From: Alnus glutinosa
Lineage: Eukaryota; Streptophyta; Magnoliopsida; Fagales; Betulaceae
Direction of reading: 5' to 3'
NCBI RefSeq assembly: GCF_958979055.1
Contig: NC_084887.1
Span: 38,691,120 to 38,755,119 of the forward strand
DNA length: 64,000 bases
Shown: one piece after another, positions 23,895 through 35,290 of the stretch
Numbering within the stretch: the stretch's first letter is position 1
How the letters are laid out: every line of letters begins with the position of its first letter
Notes under the pieces: model-generated
Told to the model about the DNA's origin: nothing
Seen by the model: the letters and a program-made list of their open reading frames with translations, nothing else
Database searches by the model: none
Position numbers and translations under genes: made by a program

Positions 23895-26800
23895 ATGAAG
23901 TCTCTGGGGAAGCTTCGGAGATTCGCACTGCACAAGAGCGACGCCAAGGAGAAGAGAGAGTTTGTTCCTTCGGCACACTTGGATGAGCTCGCTCAGGCTG
24001 CTCAGGTACTTCCCCAAACTGTCCTCCTCAAGCTCAAGCTCTCTCTCTCTCTCTCTCTCTCGCTGAAAGTTTTAGCTCCAGTAATTGATTGTGAATTTTG
24101 TAAATTTTGTGAAATTGAATGCGTTGAAGTAATTGAAAGCTTCTTTGAAGGTAGTTCCAGATTTGCCTGGGAAGCTGGAAATAGATTTGGCAGTGAATTG
24201 ATCACCGCGAGATGTTATTGATTTTTTGAGCTGTATAAAATTTTTGGGACAATAATAGAGGGAGATTGTGGTTTAGTGTGAAATAATTTTGCAAATGTTT
24301 CATTCAGTGAAAGGGTGAAAATAAGCGTTTCTTTGTGGGTATAGAATGGTCAAGTTTAATTTCAAAACAGTAGTACATTGGTCAAGTTAGCAAAGATTCA
24401 AGCACAGCTCCATAATAAGTTTATACTTGGCTTGTTCTCTTCGTGTTTGTTCATTTGTATGTATGTGTTTGAATTAGGTTTCCATTATTCTCTTTAAATT
24501 GTTTGTTCTTGCTGCGGAATAATATCTTTGACATTTATAATTTACTATTTTGCTTTACACAAGCCTTTTTCTAGTTTTCCTTTGTTTTTGGACGTTTGTT
24601 CTTCTTTTTCTACTTAAAAGGGGGGTTTTCTTGTGTACTTAATGTGTACTAGGGTTACGCTCATCTGCCCTTTGTTAATGATATTGAATTAGTTATAAAC
24701 AAAATAATTTACTATTATACTCGGTGGATTGTGATTGTTATCGTAAATTGTGTTTCTTTACAAACGTGTCAGTTAAAGTGTGAATTTTATTAAGCATGTC
24801 GACAGAAATGCACGGCAATAGATATCGTCAGGAAAAGAAACTTAATGAAGAAGGCTGATTTGCATGCTTAAGAAGTCATTTATGTGGACATTGAATAGAT
24901 AGTTTTAAAGTAACAAGTACCAATAGATTGAAAGTCATTTTGAGTGAGGTTACGGATTTCAGCAGTGGGAGTAACTATGAAATACAAGTGGGTTCATTTT
25001 TTGTTTTCTTGGCTCTTCCTCACATTTAGTTACTGACTGCGGGAACGTTGTATTTTTTTGCTAAATAATGGCAAGTGAGCAATTTTGTTTCTATGTATTC
25101 AGGCTTTTATGTTCAGCAATTCATAAAATTCCATCATATGGTATTATGATGAGAAATTGCGAAGATAACATTTATCATGCGTACCTTTGTCTTTTGCAGG
25201 ATATGCAAGAGATGAAAAATTGCTATGATAGCTTACTTTCTGCAGCTGCTGCTACTGCAAACAGTGCATACGGTAAACTTTTTACCACATTCTATGAAAG
25301 TTATCTGTTATGTCATTGTGTAGCATATGGTCATGTATTATGCTTTTTCAGTGATAAAACCCAGTATGTTCTTTGGTGAGATCAATTGGCAACGTATTCT
25401 GTGGTATTTTTCTGACCAAATAGCTGTATTTGATGTATAATTTGGAAGTCCTAAGTAGCACTGACCAGTGTGATAGCAGAAATGTCATCATATTGGCCTT
25501 GTTTGGTAAGGGAAGGGGAATTGGTAGTGGGAGTTGAAAGTGATAGATGTGATATAAAGTAAAAAGAATTTGTATAGAAAAGTGAAAAAGTTTTGTTTTG
25601 TAGTGAATTTTTTTTTATTTAAATAATAATAAAAAATTATTGATGTGATATAAAGTTAGAATGTTTTGAAATTGATTGTTTTTTAAATAAGTGAAGAGGG
25701 GAAGGGAAAATTTTATTACCCTTGCCAAACAAGCCCATTGTACCGTAGTTATAGTCCAAATTGAACCCATACCCCTATATTGCCCCACGCTCATTATGGA
25801 GCATCTTGACATATTGCACCTTGTCTCGTGAATCTACACTACACTTTCCTTAAGGAGTTACAATATAGCAGTGTGATCATAATATCTAAAATTTATTAGG
25901 TTTTTAGTATATGCTTGACACATTCAGACTGTCATGTCATATATCACTTGTTTAACTTAACATCATTGAGGTCTCCCATTTGACTCCATCTGCACTTTCA
26001 GAATTCTCTGAGTCACTGCGGGAGATGGGTGCTTGTCTACTGGAGAAGACCGCATTACATGATGATGAAGAAAGTGGTAAGTGTAAAAATGAATTTGAGG
26101 TGTTTTAAGTCATGTATGGCTTGCGCTATAATTGGTACACTTTTATCAACAGGTAGAGTTTTGCTAATGTTGGGGAAAGCGCAGTTTGAACTTCAAAAAC
26201 TTGTTGATCACTATGTAAGTGCTTATTGTTATGTTGTGATCTACTTCTAAAAAAGAAAAAAGAAAAAAATTGTTATGTTGTGATCTATAGCACATCTTTT
26301 GATATCTTTTTAGTATAACACCTTTGACCTTGTACGAACCTTTTCTTTCTGTACTTCAGCGTGCTCATATATTCTCAACAATTACAAATCCGTCAGAGTC
26401 TCTTCTTAATGAACTTCGGACAGTTGAGGTATGTTAAGATGGATTTCGCACTTTTTATTATCACATGGGAATTTCACACAATTTCCTCACTTGGCGATAA
26501 AAGAGTTACAAATTGAAGTCTTTTTAGTTGAAATGAAGATTGTTGTCAATGATGAATTTGTGTGGCATTTTCATGAAGCTATCTTTAAACATTAGTTCCT
26601 TGTTGCTAGGCCGGGTTTGGACATCTTAATGTGTTTGTATGCCGTGGCTTTTAACTAGGTTGGGTTCTGCTAATTTGTTTTGACGACTCTGCTTTCTGTT
26701 TGGGGTCACCTCTGTACTTTTGTATCTATTTTTTATAGTATAATTAACCCAAATGTTTTTTAAAAAATTGTTATTTACTATAGATATTTGCTCCTTCCAT

Positions 26801-29513
26801 TGCTTGGGCAAGTGCCTTGGGCTTTCTAGAACCTAGTGCCTTGAGGGTGTCTTTTTGCCTTTGACTACATTGGTCATAAACCCTTAGTAGTTTTTGGCTT
26901 CCAAATAGAATGTTTTGTATCCAGCCAAATAAATGCTACTGCATCATCACTTACCTTGGAAGGTCCCTATGACCTCGTATTGCCTAGACGTGTTCACTAT
27001 ACTGATTTAGTTTATCTGAGCATTGATTTGTAAATAATGCTCACTGTCCCTTCTTTTGTTTGCTGGTGTAGGAGATGAAGATACAATGCGATGAAAAGAG
27101 GTCAGTGTCTTTCTATTATGATCTATTTTGTTAGATTTTAACTAAATTTCTTCTAAGTTTGGTACTTTATCTTCAGAGAAGTATATGAATACATGATGGC
27201 ACAACAGAGAGAAAAAGGAAGGTCAAAAAGTGGGAAAAGTGAAACTTTTACTGCACAGCAATTGCAAGCAGCTCACGAAGAATATGATGAGGAGGCAACC
27301 TTATGTGTTTTTCGGTTGAAATCTCTTAAGCAAGGGCAATCTCGAAGTCTTCTAACACAAGCAGCTCGTCACCATGCAGCTCAGGTTTTCTTTATATCTC
27401 AAATTTCCAGATTTCAAAAACTCTGTTCTTCTCATTACTTCAATAATGTTGTATGTCTTTTTCCCCCTTTGTTCTACTTTGAGTTCAGTTGAATTTCTTT
27501 CGGAGGGGACTCAAATCACTTGAGGCTGTTGAGCCACATGTTAGACTGGTTACGGAACAGCAACATATTGATTACCAATTCAGTGGACTTGAAGATTATG
27601 ATGTGGAAGATGAGGATGATACTGAGAATAGCTATAATGCTAATGATGCTGGGGAATTGAGTTTTGACTATAGACCAAATAAGCCGGCGCTTGATGGTGT
27701 TTTAACGTCAAGGAATTCGATGGATGTGAGTATCGATTGTAACTAAAAAAATCCATTTTGTTCACAATACTATTAAGAGCCCAACTGAGAGGAAGGTGCT
27801 TGACAACTTTTTCTTGTTGGGCCCCCCACCTAAATCCTCTCAAATATCAGTTGTGATTGGTAGGGTTGGTGGTCCGATTTAAGCATATGTCAACCTTGAC
27901 TGAGGAAAATTTTTGCACGCCTCCCCCCTTTGAGGGGTGGAGGGGTTCTCCATGGTACCCACTGAGGTCCTCCTAGCTTCACCCCTGATTGTACACATTA
28001 TTGGCATGGTGATCATCATATCATGATCATTTTTTTTTTGGTTTGGACTTAACTATTTGATTTTACTTCTATTATTCCTTTTTTGTGTGCCTATGATTTG
28101 GTGGCTTATTTACCAGGTGGATGAAGCGGGCCCTTCATTTCTCCGAACTTCAACAACTGAAAATGCAGAGGTATGGCTCTGCATCTAATTACTAGATATT
28201 TCTGGTGAACAATACTATGTCATTTAACTCTGTGCTGCCAAAAGATCCGACAATTTTTATTTATCTCTGATAAAAATGACATGTTTGGTGGAGGGAATAA
28301 GTGGAGCAATGGGATCTTAGGGATGGAAGAGGAGTGCAGAAAAAGGAAAGGAAAAGAGGGATAGGATCTCCTTCTGGAATGCTTGTTTGTTTGTCCCTTT
28401 GTTTGTGAACTAATAATGTTATTTATTTTGAGTCATCAAATGTAAACTGTTGAGCATCTTGAGTTCACGTCTTAAAATTCCCTTGTGTAGATGAATCTTG
28501 ACAAAAACCAAGAGGATCTCAGAGTGTCGAGTAGAGAACCTAGGGTGGGCAGCCATTCAGCCCCAATATTTGCAGAAAAGAAGTTTGATCCAGCAGAAAA
28601 AGTAAGAAATATGCAACCATCAGCTACACGGAAGCCTCACACATATGTGCTGCCCACACCTGTTGATGTAAAGGGTTCAAGTTCATCAAGAACAAGTAGT
28701 CAAGTTCCTCGCTCACGACCAAGTGGACCCACCCACAACTTGTGGCATTCTTCCCCATTGGAAGATAAGAAGCATGAGAAGGATTCTGGTGATGGTAACT
28801 CGTCAGGGCCTGTCTCAAAATCACAGTCAGTACTCAAAGAGAGCAACATTAATAACACCTCCACTCCGCTACCCCCGCCTTTGGCTGGGGGAGTTTCGCG
28901 TCCTCAGCTTGATACATTTAATGCTTCTGATACTAAAAAAATCAAACGACAAGCTTTTTCTGGTCCATTAGTTAGTAAGCCTGGATCAACAAAGCCTCTT
29001 TTATCTGCCAGTGGCCCCATTTCACCTATTGAATTGCCCCATTTAGTTTCTGGAATGCTTTCTCGGTTGCCAAATCCTCAGCCTTCTTCATCTCCAAAAG
29101 TATCGCCAAGTGCTTCACCTCCCCTCGTTTCTTCACCCAGGATAAGTGAACTTCATGAGCTTCCTAGACCCCCAGGTAATTTAGCCTCCAAGGCAGCAAA
29201 ATCTCCTGGTTTATTGGGTCACTCTGCTCCATTGACCTTCAGAAATCAGGAGCTTTCTGCAATGAATAAAATCCCTTTGGAGACATCGAGTGCGGCATCT
29301 CCGCTTCCAACTCCACCATTTGTCCCTCGGAGTTTCTCCATACCCTCAAGTAGCCAGAGAGCAATGGCAGTACATGTTGGAAAGCTTTTGGATTCTCCTC
29401 TAGCTCCGGACAAGGCTGAAGACGTTGCTTCACCTCCATTGACACCTATTTCCCTCACCAACATTAAGCCTAATGAAATGTCCTCTCAGTCTGGTCAAAT
29501 CCGAGGTGAGTGA
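23895..29513 (+). CDS. BAR-like coiled-coil protein with Pro/Ser-rich tail (At3g26910-like)
   Basis: Ten exons join in frame: 23895-24005, 25200-25272, 26002-26076, 26153-26214, 26360-26428, 27072-27100, 27177-27384, 27489-27725, 28117-28170 and 28491-29513, giving 646 residues. Residues 1 to ~240 are helical and coiled-coil-like (QDMQEMKNCYDSLLSAAAAT..., then LLTQAARHHAAQLNFFRRGL), matching the BAR/IMD-like domain that binds and bends membranes as a dimer. An acidic linker (LEDYDVEDEDDTEN) follows. The remaining ~380 residues are Pro/Ser-rich and probably disordered, with repeated SP/TP sites. Relatives are annotated as hydroxyproline-rich glycoproteins, but no signal peptide is seen, so a cytosolic membrane-associated role is more likely. 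The stop at 29511-29513 overlaps a consensus donor, CCGAG|GTGAGT, so an extra 3' exon is possible. Intron 2 holds a MITE. Confidence 0.9.
25495..25736. mobile_element. MITE in intron 2 of the BAR-like gene
   Basis: The ends GGCCTTGTTTGGTAAGGG and CCCTTGCCAAACAAGCCC are near-perfect inverted repeats. A possible 3-bp duplication ATT flanks it. The interior repeats GATGTGATATAAAG words as in the element near 5268-5535. The GGCCTTGTTTGG terminus is typical of Tourist/PIF-like MITEs. Confidence 0.75.
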
Positions 29514-29891
29514 GGTACCATTTTTCTTTAGAAATTAACATTTCAATCCACTTAGCTGCATCACGTTGCTTGTGCTTTTAAATACAATGGACATTGGAAG
29601 ACTAATGCTACATGTTCCAACCCATTTAATTCCTTATGATTAAATTGGTAGAGTCAGAAAAATATATATACTATAGCTTTTACTATAATTTTTATACAAA
29701 TTAATGTGATATTGGTGAAATGATTAAAGAGTGTATAGTTGACAAGTTAGCCACTAATTAATTAAATTGGCAAGTTATATTTTTGCTTAATTGTTTCACC
29801 AATTTGTAAAGGCTTGTAGTACTCCTAACAACAGTAAAATAAAAATAAAAAGTATTATATGGGTTAATTCCAAAAATCTCTGATGCTCTTA

Positions 29892-30377
29892 GAGCATTCC
29901 TAGTAGCATCATCAAAATAGTTTTTTAGCTATTTTGGTGAGCCAATTTGATGAAAATCTTGAAAAACCACTCCCAGCAGCCTCACCATTTTAACCAAAAA
30001 AATTTGTTGACTGAAATTACTAACCAAATTAGATGAGGCATTTTCACTCAACAACTTACTCACCAAATTTTGTTTCACTTTTCTCTCTCACATGATTAGC
30101 ACACTTTTTTTTCTTTTTTTCTCTCATTTTCTTTTCCCATCTCTCACACGATAATGTCTTTATTTTATGGATATGAATGATTTTTTGTAAAAAGATTATA
30201 TAAAGAAAAAAATAAAAAAATATAAAAAAATTATTATTTAAATGGAATAATGAATATTGACTAGTTAAAATGGTGAGGCTGCTAGGAAAATTTTAATAAA
30301 GTGGCTCACCAGAATAGAAAAAAGTGATTTTTAATTATTTTAGTGAGTAAAATTTGGTGAGACTACTAGGAATGTTC
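29892..30377. mobile_element. 486-bp MITE with GAGCATTCCTAG termini
   Basis: The left end GAGCATTCCTAGTAGCATCA pairs with the right end TGAGACTACTAGGAATGTTC. The target duplication is TTA at 29889-29891 and 30378-30380. Subterminal AGCAGCCTCACCATTTTAAC and its inverse GTTAAAATGGTGAGGCTGCT reinforce the foldback. Non-coding. Confidence 0.8.
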
Positions 30378-31524
30378 TTATACTTCTAGTTCATGTTTTT
30401 TTCATTTTTTTGGAAGTCATGCGTAATAAAAATGTTATTTTGTTCCATTAGTCGGTTTCTTTTTCTTTTTTTGGGAGCTGTTCCATTGGTCAGTTGCCAC
30501 ACTATTATTATTTTTTAATGTGAACATCTTCAGTAAATGCAGGTGGGAGCTGAATTTTTTTTTTTTTTTTTTTTTTTTTTTGGTTGTGGATCGGCCTGGC
30601 AGAAGATTGTTTTGGGTCATTATCTTCATGTTGGGTACAGGTCTGTAAATATGATGTTTTATGTATTGTTTAGTTTCTCATCTGCCTTTGTTCATTGTTT
30701 GTCTATTGATAATGATGAGGACTAAATTCAACCCCTTTTTTTTCCTCTTCTTTTTTCTACCAACCTTCAAACACCCAATGTGGCGGAGGCAAGACGTGCC
30801 GCCGACCAACGTGGTACGCGGAAGGTTGGTGAACTAAATTCTATTCACTCATGGCATTGAAATGTCTCACGTATATCTTCAAATGAAGAATTTTGTTTAT
30901 TTTTACCAAGGAATTGCAAACAGAGGGACTATTGTGCATTCTTTAAACCATATCAGATTGCTAGATTAATGACCTTAAAAGGTAACCTTTATTTGGGTTG
31001 GTGAAAGAGCACTAGCAGCACAGCTTTCCTAATCAAATAAATTTTACAATAGTTTTTCTTATTCTCTTCTTATACCATTTAGATATTCTCTCAAATATAT
31101 GCCTGAGGAAAGAGATTGAAAGAGAGGCGTTCATATATTTTTTTCAAGAAAATGCTACGGAAATGAGATAAAAGAGAAAACCTTTTTTTATAATAAAATA
31201 ATGGTGAGGGAAGCAAAAATGTTACTCTAGATATAGGGTAACATTATTGGTTCATTAGGCTTTCTTGGTTTAGGAAAAACTAAGATAGTTTGTTTCATGA
31301 TTTTTTTTGAGAGTTTCCTACATTTAGGAAAATGAATGGAATGGGAGTTTGGTACTTGTCAACTAAAATAAATAAATAAATGGAATAGGAGTTTGTTACT
31401 AGTGGTCTATGGAGCAATCATCAATTCCTGAGATTTAGAGGGGAAAAAAAAAATGGGGCGCTTTTGTCAAATTTACTTCTAATTTGATAATATATTAATT
31501 TTAGCTCTAATAAAAAAAGTTTTA

Positions 31525-32250
31525 GGCCTCGTTTGGTTCGTGGAGTAAACACTTGAAATGGAATGACTATTTAATAGAAATAACTATTCTTTAATTTGGT
31601 AGGGGTCTATTCCATGTAATAGCATTGGAATAGCTATTCCCTTACGAAAATGAATATATATTCCTTTAAAAAAAAAAAAACTCATTTTTCAAAAAAAAAA
31701 AAAAAAGAACTCTTTTTTTTTTTTTTTTTTTCAAATCTTTTTTTAAAGAAAAAAAAAAAAAAAAAACTAAACCCCAAAGTAGTTGGTTAACCGGCCATTG
31801 AGGTGGTCGGCCAACTACTGTGGATGGCCAGGGGTGGTTACACCACCCTCAAAGCAATTGGGGGTGGCTTGTGCCACCCCCGATGGGCTTCAAGGGTGGT
31901 CGGCCATCATCGATGGGCTTCAAGGATGGTCGCGGCCACCCCCGGAGGCCACTTGAGAGTGGTTGTAGCCACCTTCGGTTCAACGATGGGTGGCTGGCCA
32001 CCCCAATGTGTGGTCGGCCACCCACCAGTTTATTTCTTCTTTCTTTTTTTGGTTTTTTTTTTTTTTCTAGTTTTTATATATATATAATGTAGGATTTTTT
32101 TAGTAATTTTTTTTTGAATTCTGATTAAAATGTGTGAGTTATTACCAAATTAAAGAATATGAATAGTCATTTCATTCTACCACCTTCTATTTGTAGGAAT
32201 AGCTATTTATTTTCTTAATGAAATGGTCATTCCGCGAACCAGACGAAGTC
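31525..32250. mobile_element. Tourist/PIF-Harbinger-like MITE with GC-rich core
   Basis: The left end GGCCTCGTTTGGTTCGTGGA pairs imperfectly with the right end TTCCGCGAACCAGACGAAGTC, and TTA duplications flank both sides (31522-31524, 32251-32253), as expected for PIF/Harbinger. The AT-rich shoulders enclose a GC-rich core (31790-32030) of repeated GGTGGTCGGCCA / GGCCACCCC units. The open frames across this core are by-products of the repeat. Confidence 0.8.
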
Positions 32251-33183
32251 TTAGTGAATGATGAAATAAAGACAAGTTATGGGCCAAGCAATTTCGACAT
32301 GAGCATATTTTTGTTCGTGAGAAATGCTTTATACATTTGTACTAAGTACACTCTTAAGTGTACATTTTCAGATGTAATAATAAAAACCATTAAATTTTGA
32401 ATGTGTTTTACTTGCACGTTAAGGAGTATCATTTCTCTTTTGTTTGCATGCCATATATAGGAGCGGGCAAAATATCCGACTACCGCCTATTGCTTCTACC
32501 GAGTTTTGGTGGTCGGTTAGTCGACATAAAAAATCTATATCGATATCGGTTTGGTTCGGTTAATTAGAATAGTTGTTTTTTCTTTTTGTCGGTTAATCGA
32601 ACCAAACCGCTACCTAACCGACCGAATCGAACCGAACACTAATCGACCTAGCCAAAACCAAACATTAGAGATGGCGTCGTTTTGTAGTTTTATTGAAAAC
32701 AAAATGACATTGTTTCATTGCAATTGAATCGAATAGAACATTAATCGACCTAACTGACCGCCTTTTAACAGATTCTATCGATTTATCAAATTTAACCAAA
32801 AATATCAAAATTAAATATTATCAAAATAAAGCAAATGAATTAATGGACTTCAACCAACTTTAGCGAAAACCGAATTGAAAGCACTCATAACCGATGTTCA
32901 CAATAATAATAAAAAAAAAAACAGGACAACAAAAAAAGTAGTCCATGCACATCACGTCTTCTTAAGATTATGATTGCTCGATACAGATTTGGCACAAAAA
33001 GTTAAAACACGAATGCATTCGGGTCTTGACCAATAAAAACCCATCTGGTGGTTGGGTCCCACTGTATGAAACAGCCATAAAATATTGCCACATATGATCC
33101 ATAACATGGAATAGACGTAGACGTGCACATTTTTAAAAACTTAGTTGATCCATAACCATATAAAAACCCATCTGGTGCAATTT

Positions 33184-35024
33184 TGATGAGGCTCAACATT
33201 TTTATATACATTTTTCAAATTAATTGCTTCTACATCTAAACCGTTGGTACGTAATTAATCTAGATAGACATTTAAAAAAAAAAAAAATGGTTCGAATTAG
33301 TAAAATAAAGTGGCTTATTCTTCTACGTAGATACGTATGTCGAAGCAAAAGGAGTCTCGATCATAAAGCAATATCTCCAATAGACTCCCTTTAGAATTAG
33401 TAATATTTATTTAGGTTTTGTAATATTTATTTATTTATCATTTCCGTATTTTTAGCTTTGTGATCGTATAAATAAGGGTATTGAATTATGAAATAATATG
33501 AAGAAAAATTATAATTTAACTCTAGCAGTTGTTTAGGAGTTTTAGGGTTCCTCGAATTATTCTAACTAACATCAGAAGGCCCAAGATTCCTCGAATTATC
33601 CTACCCAAATCTATCCAAATTATCATTGTTCATCCCTTGTTACGAAGTCTGATCCGTAACACAATCACATGTTACCTGGCACTTGACTTGGCTGTTTTGA
33701 TTACAAAAATGTTTTCGGAAAGAAATATATATATATGGACAGAAATTTTCTACAAACCGGTATGTAGGAAATTTTATACAACCCACATATAAGATTGACA
33801 TGCATCATTTGGCATGTGAGAAGCACATGTTATTTAAATAGCATGTGCTCTACATGCATTTTTAATAGCATTAATAAAAAAAAAAAAAAAAACATGTGTT
33901 TTTCACATGTTTAAAGGACACATGTCATTTTTATATATTGGTTGTAAAAAATTTCCTACAAACTAGTTTGTAGAAAATTTCTGTCCTATATATATCTCTC
34001 CTTGTGCGAGGTATAGCACCGGCATCCAATGACGTTTGTGAGAGATAAGCGAGGATCCTATCCAGATTTATCAAAATATGGCCCGTATATATATATTCCC
34101 CCCGCCCAAAAAAAAAAAAAAAAATTAACAATTTTTGCATACACAATCATAAACATTATATATAGTTAAATCACAAATGTTAATTTACTACTTTTCTAGT
34201 TGAAAAATAAAAAATCGGTAGTAGCTGTGGTTTCAAATGTGATAAGAATTTCCAAATCAGTACTTTTCTTTGGATGAGTTAATGACAACACTTTAATTAT
34301 GATATAATGCATCCCTTTGATTACTACAAATTGATCGCTCGTTCACCTTTCAAAATTTGAATTCAATTGTTGGGTGTTCATCATAATTAAGTGCCCGGCC
34401 AATTCACTAGCTATTATGATATAATCCCATTAGAAAACATGAAACATATGTTCTTATAAATCACAAGATCATGCCCTACCCATGTATGAAACAAGATATA
34501 TGTAAATCTAGATGCTGTGAGCCACATTAATTAGCTGCCGTACGCAGTCGATCTTCTCAACTCCCTTCTTCAAGTCCATTGTGTCCTTCGTAAATCTTAG
34601 AACAGTGGTAAATTGTCCATCCACTTGAGCAACAGTCATTGGAAGTTTGAGCTTTTTAGAATATAATTTAAACGATTAAGTCAAATCAACTCTTGCCTAT
34701 CGGTTTAAGTTTTTGGGATAAATTATGATTTAACAGAATTTTCGATACCTTCTCTTTTCTTTTCTTTTCTTTTTTGCAAAGTAAGTTGTAACTTGATTAA
34801 TCTTAATCTTTAATTATGTTTTGAAGGGAGGAAGCACGAATTAAGAGACAAGAACAAATCTTATGAATTATATTTAGAAGTCGAAGTGCTTCAAGGCTAC
34901 GAGATGCATTGCTTATTTGAAAGAAAAAAGAGAATATGATCCCCACAGAAATTTATTGTCTTGGTTAATTTACCAGGCTACACAGGACTTTACATATGAA
35001 ATTCCTACATTTGAATTTGAATAA
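33184..35024 (+). pseudogene. PES-like copy C, 3' relic
   Basis: A gutted third copy of the phytyl ester synthase-like gene. It starts inside the equivalent of intron 6 (33184-33330 matches copy A near 45035-45560). Acyltransferase exon 10 survives as two pieces: 33663-33727 (AATCACATGTTACCTGGCAC... FSERN) and 33996-34085 (FVRDK...YPDLSKY). They are split by a MITE, and the second is cut short by a deletion into intron sequence. The last exon, 34827-35024, is recognisable but carries a 4-base length difference around CAAGGCTAC and runs into a frame stop. Exons 1-9 are missing. The downstream spacer is shared with copy A, so C and A arose by segmental duplication, not retrotransposition. Confidence 0.85.
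33737..33986. mobile_element. 250-bp Mutator-type MITE inside a PES relic exon
   Basis: The termini GGACAGAAATTTTCTACAAA and TTTGTAGAAAATTTCTGTCC are perfect inverses. Flanking 9-bp duplications TATATATAT lie at 33728-33736 and 33987-33995, though that sequence is low-complexity. The insertion splits the acyltransferase exon of copy C between the FSERN and RGIAHP equivalents. Confidence 0.85.
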
Positions 35025-35096
35025 TTCACTCATTGAAGATGAATACTATTTTTTTTCTTTTATTTTTTTGGAATAAAGTGTATGATATAAATACTG

Positions 35097-35290
35097 GGTA
35101 TGGTGGTGGCATGGATTTATAAGGAGTGCTACACATATTCTTAAGTGCTTACTCTCTGACATGGTAATAAAAATCACTATTGAATATTTGGATGAATAAT
35201 AAATAAAAGTATATATATATTATCCAATAGTAATCTTACTGCAACATCAAAGTTGGCCTTTAAAAATATGTGTAGCTCTTAAAATTATTT
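35097..35290. mobile_element. MITE downstream of PES copy C
   Basis: The left end AAGGAGTGCTACACATATTC pairs with the right end AAAAATATGTGTAGCTCTTA. The interior is AT-rich. The same element follows copy A (48889-49826), where a LINE-like element has since entered its left arm. It therefore predates the C/A duplication and gives an empty-site reference. Confidence 0.7.

Larger units (their letters stand above)
29514..33180. other. Gene-free repeat-rich interval
   Basis: No gene is supported. It contains two MITEs annotated separately (29892-30377 and 31525-32250), long homopolymer tracts (for example T22 near 30556 and A/T runs at 31667-31763), and at about 32460-32900 a degenerate repeat rich in CGGTTAATCGAACC-like words. 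Frames through the GGTGG-rich core at 31800-32030 are repeat-derived, not genes. Confidence 0.65.

Noticed and set aside
31803..32092. Overlapping ~90-codon frames
   Set aside because: They run through the GC-rich repeat core of a MITE and show only repeat-derived Gly/Trp/His composition.
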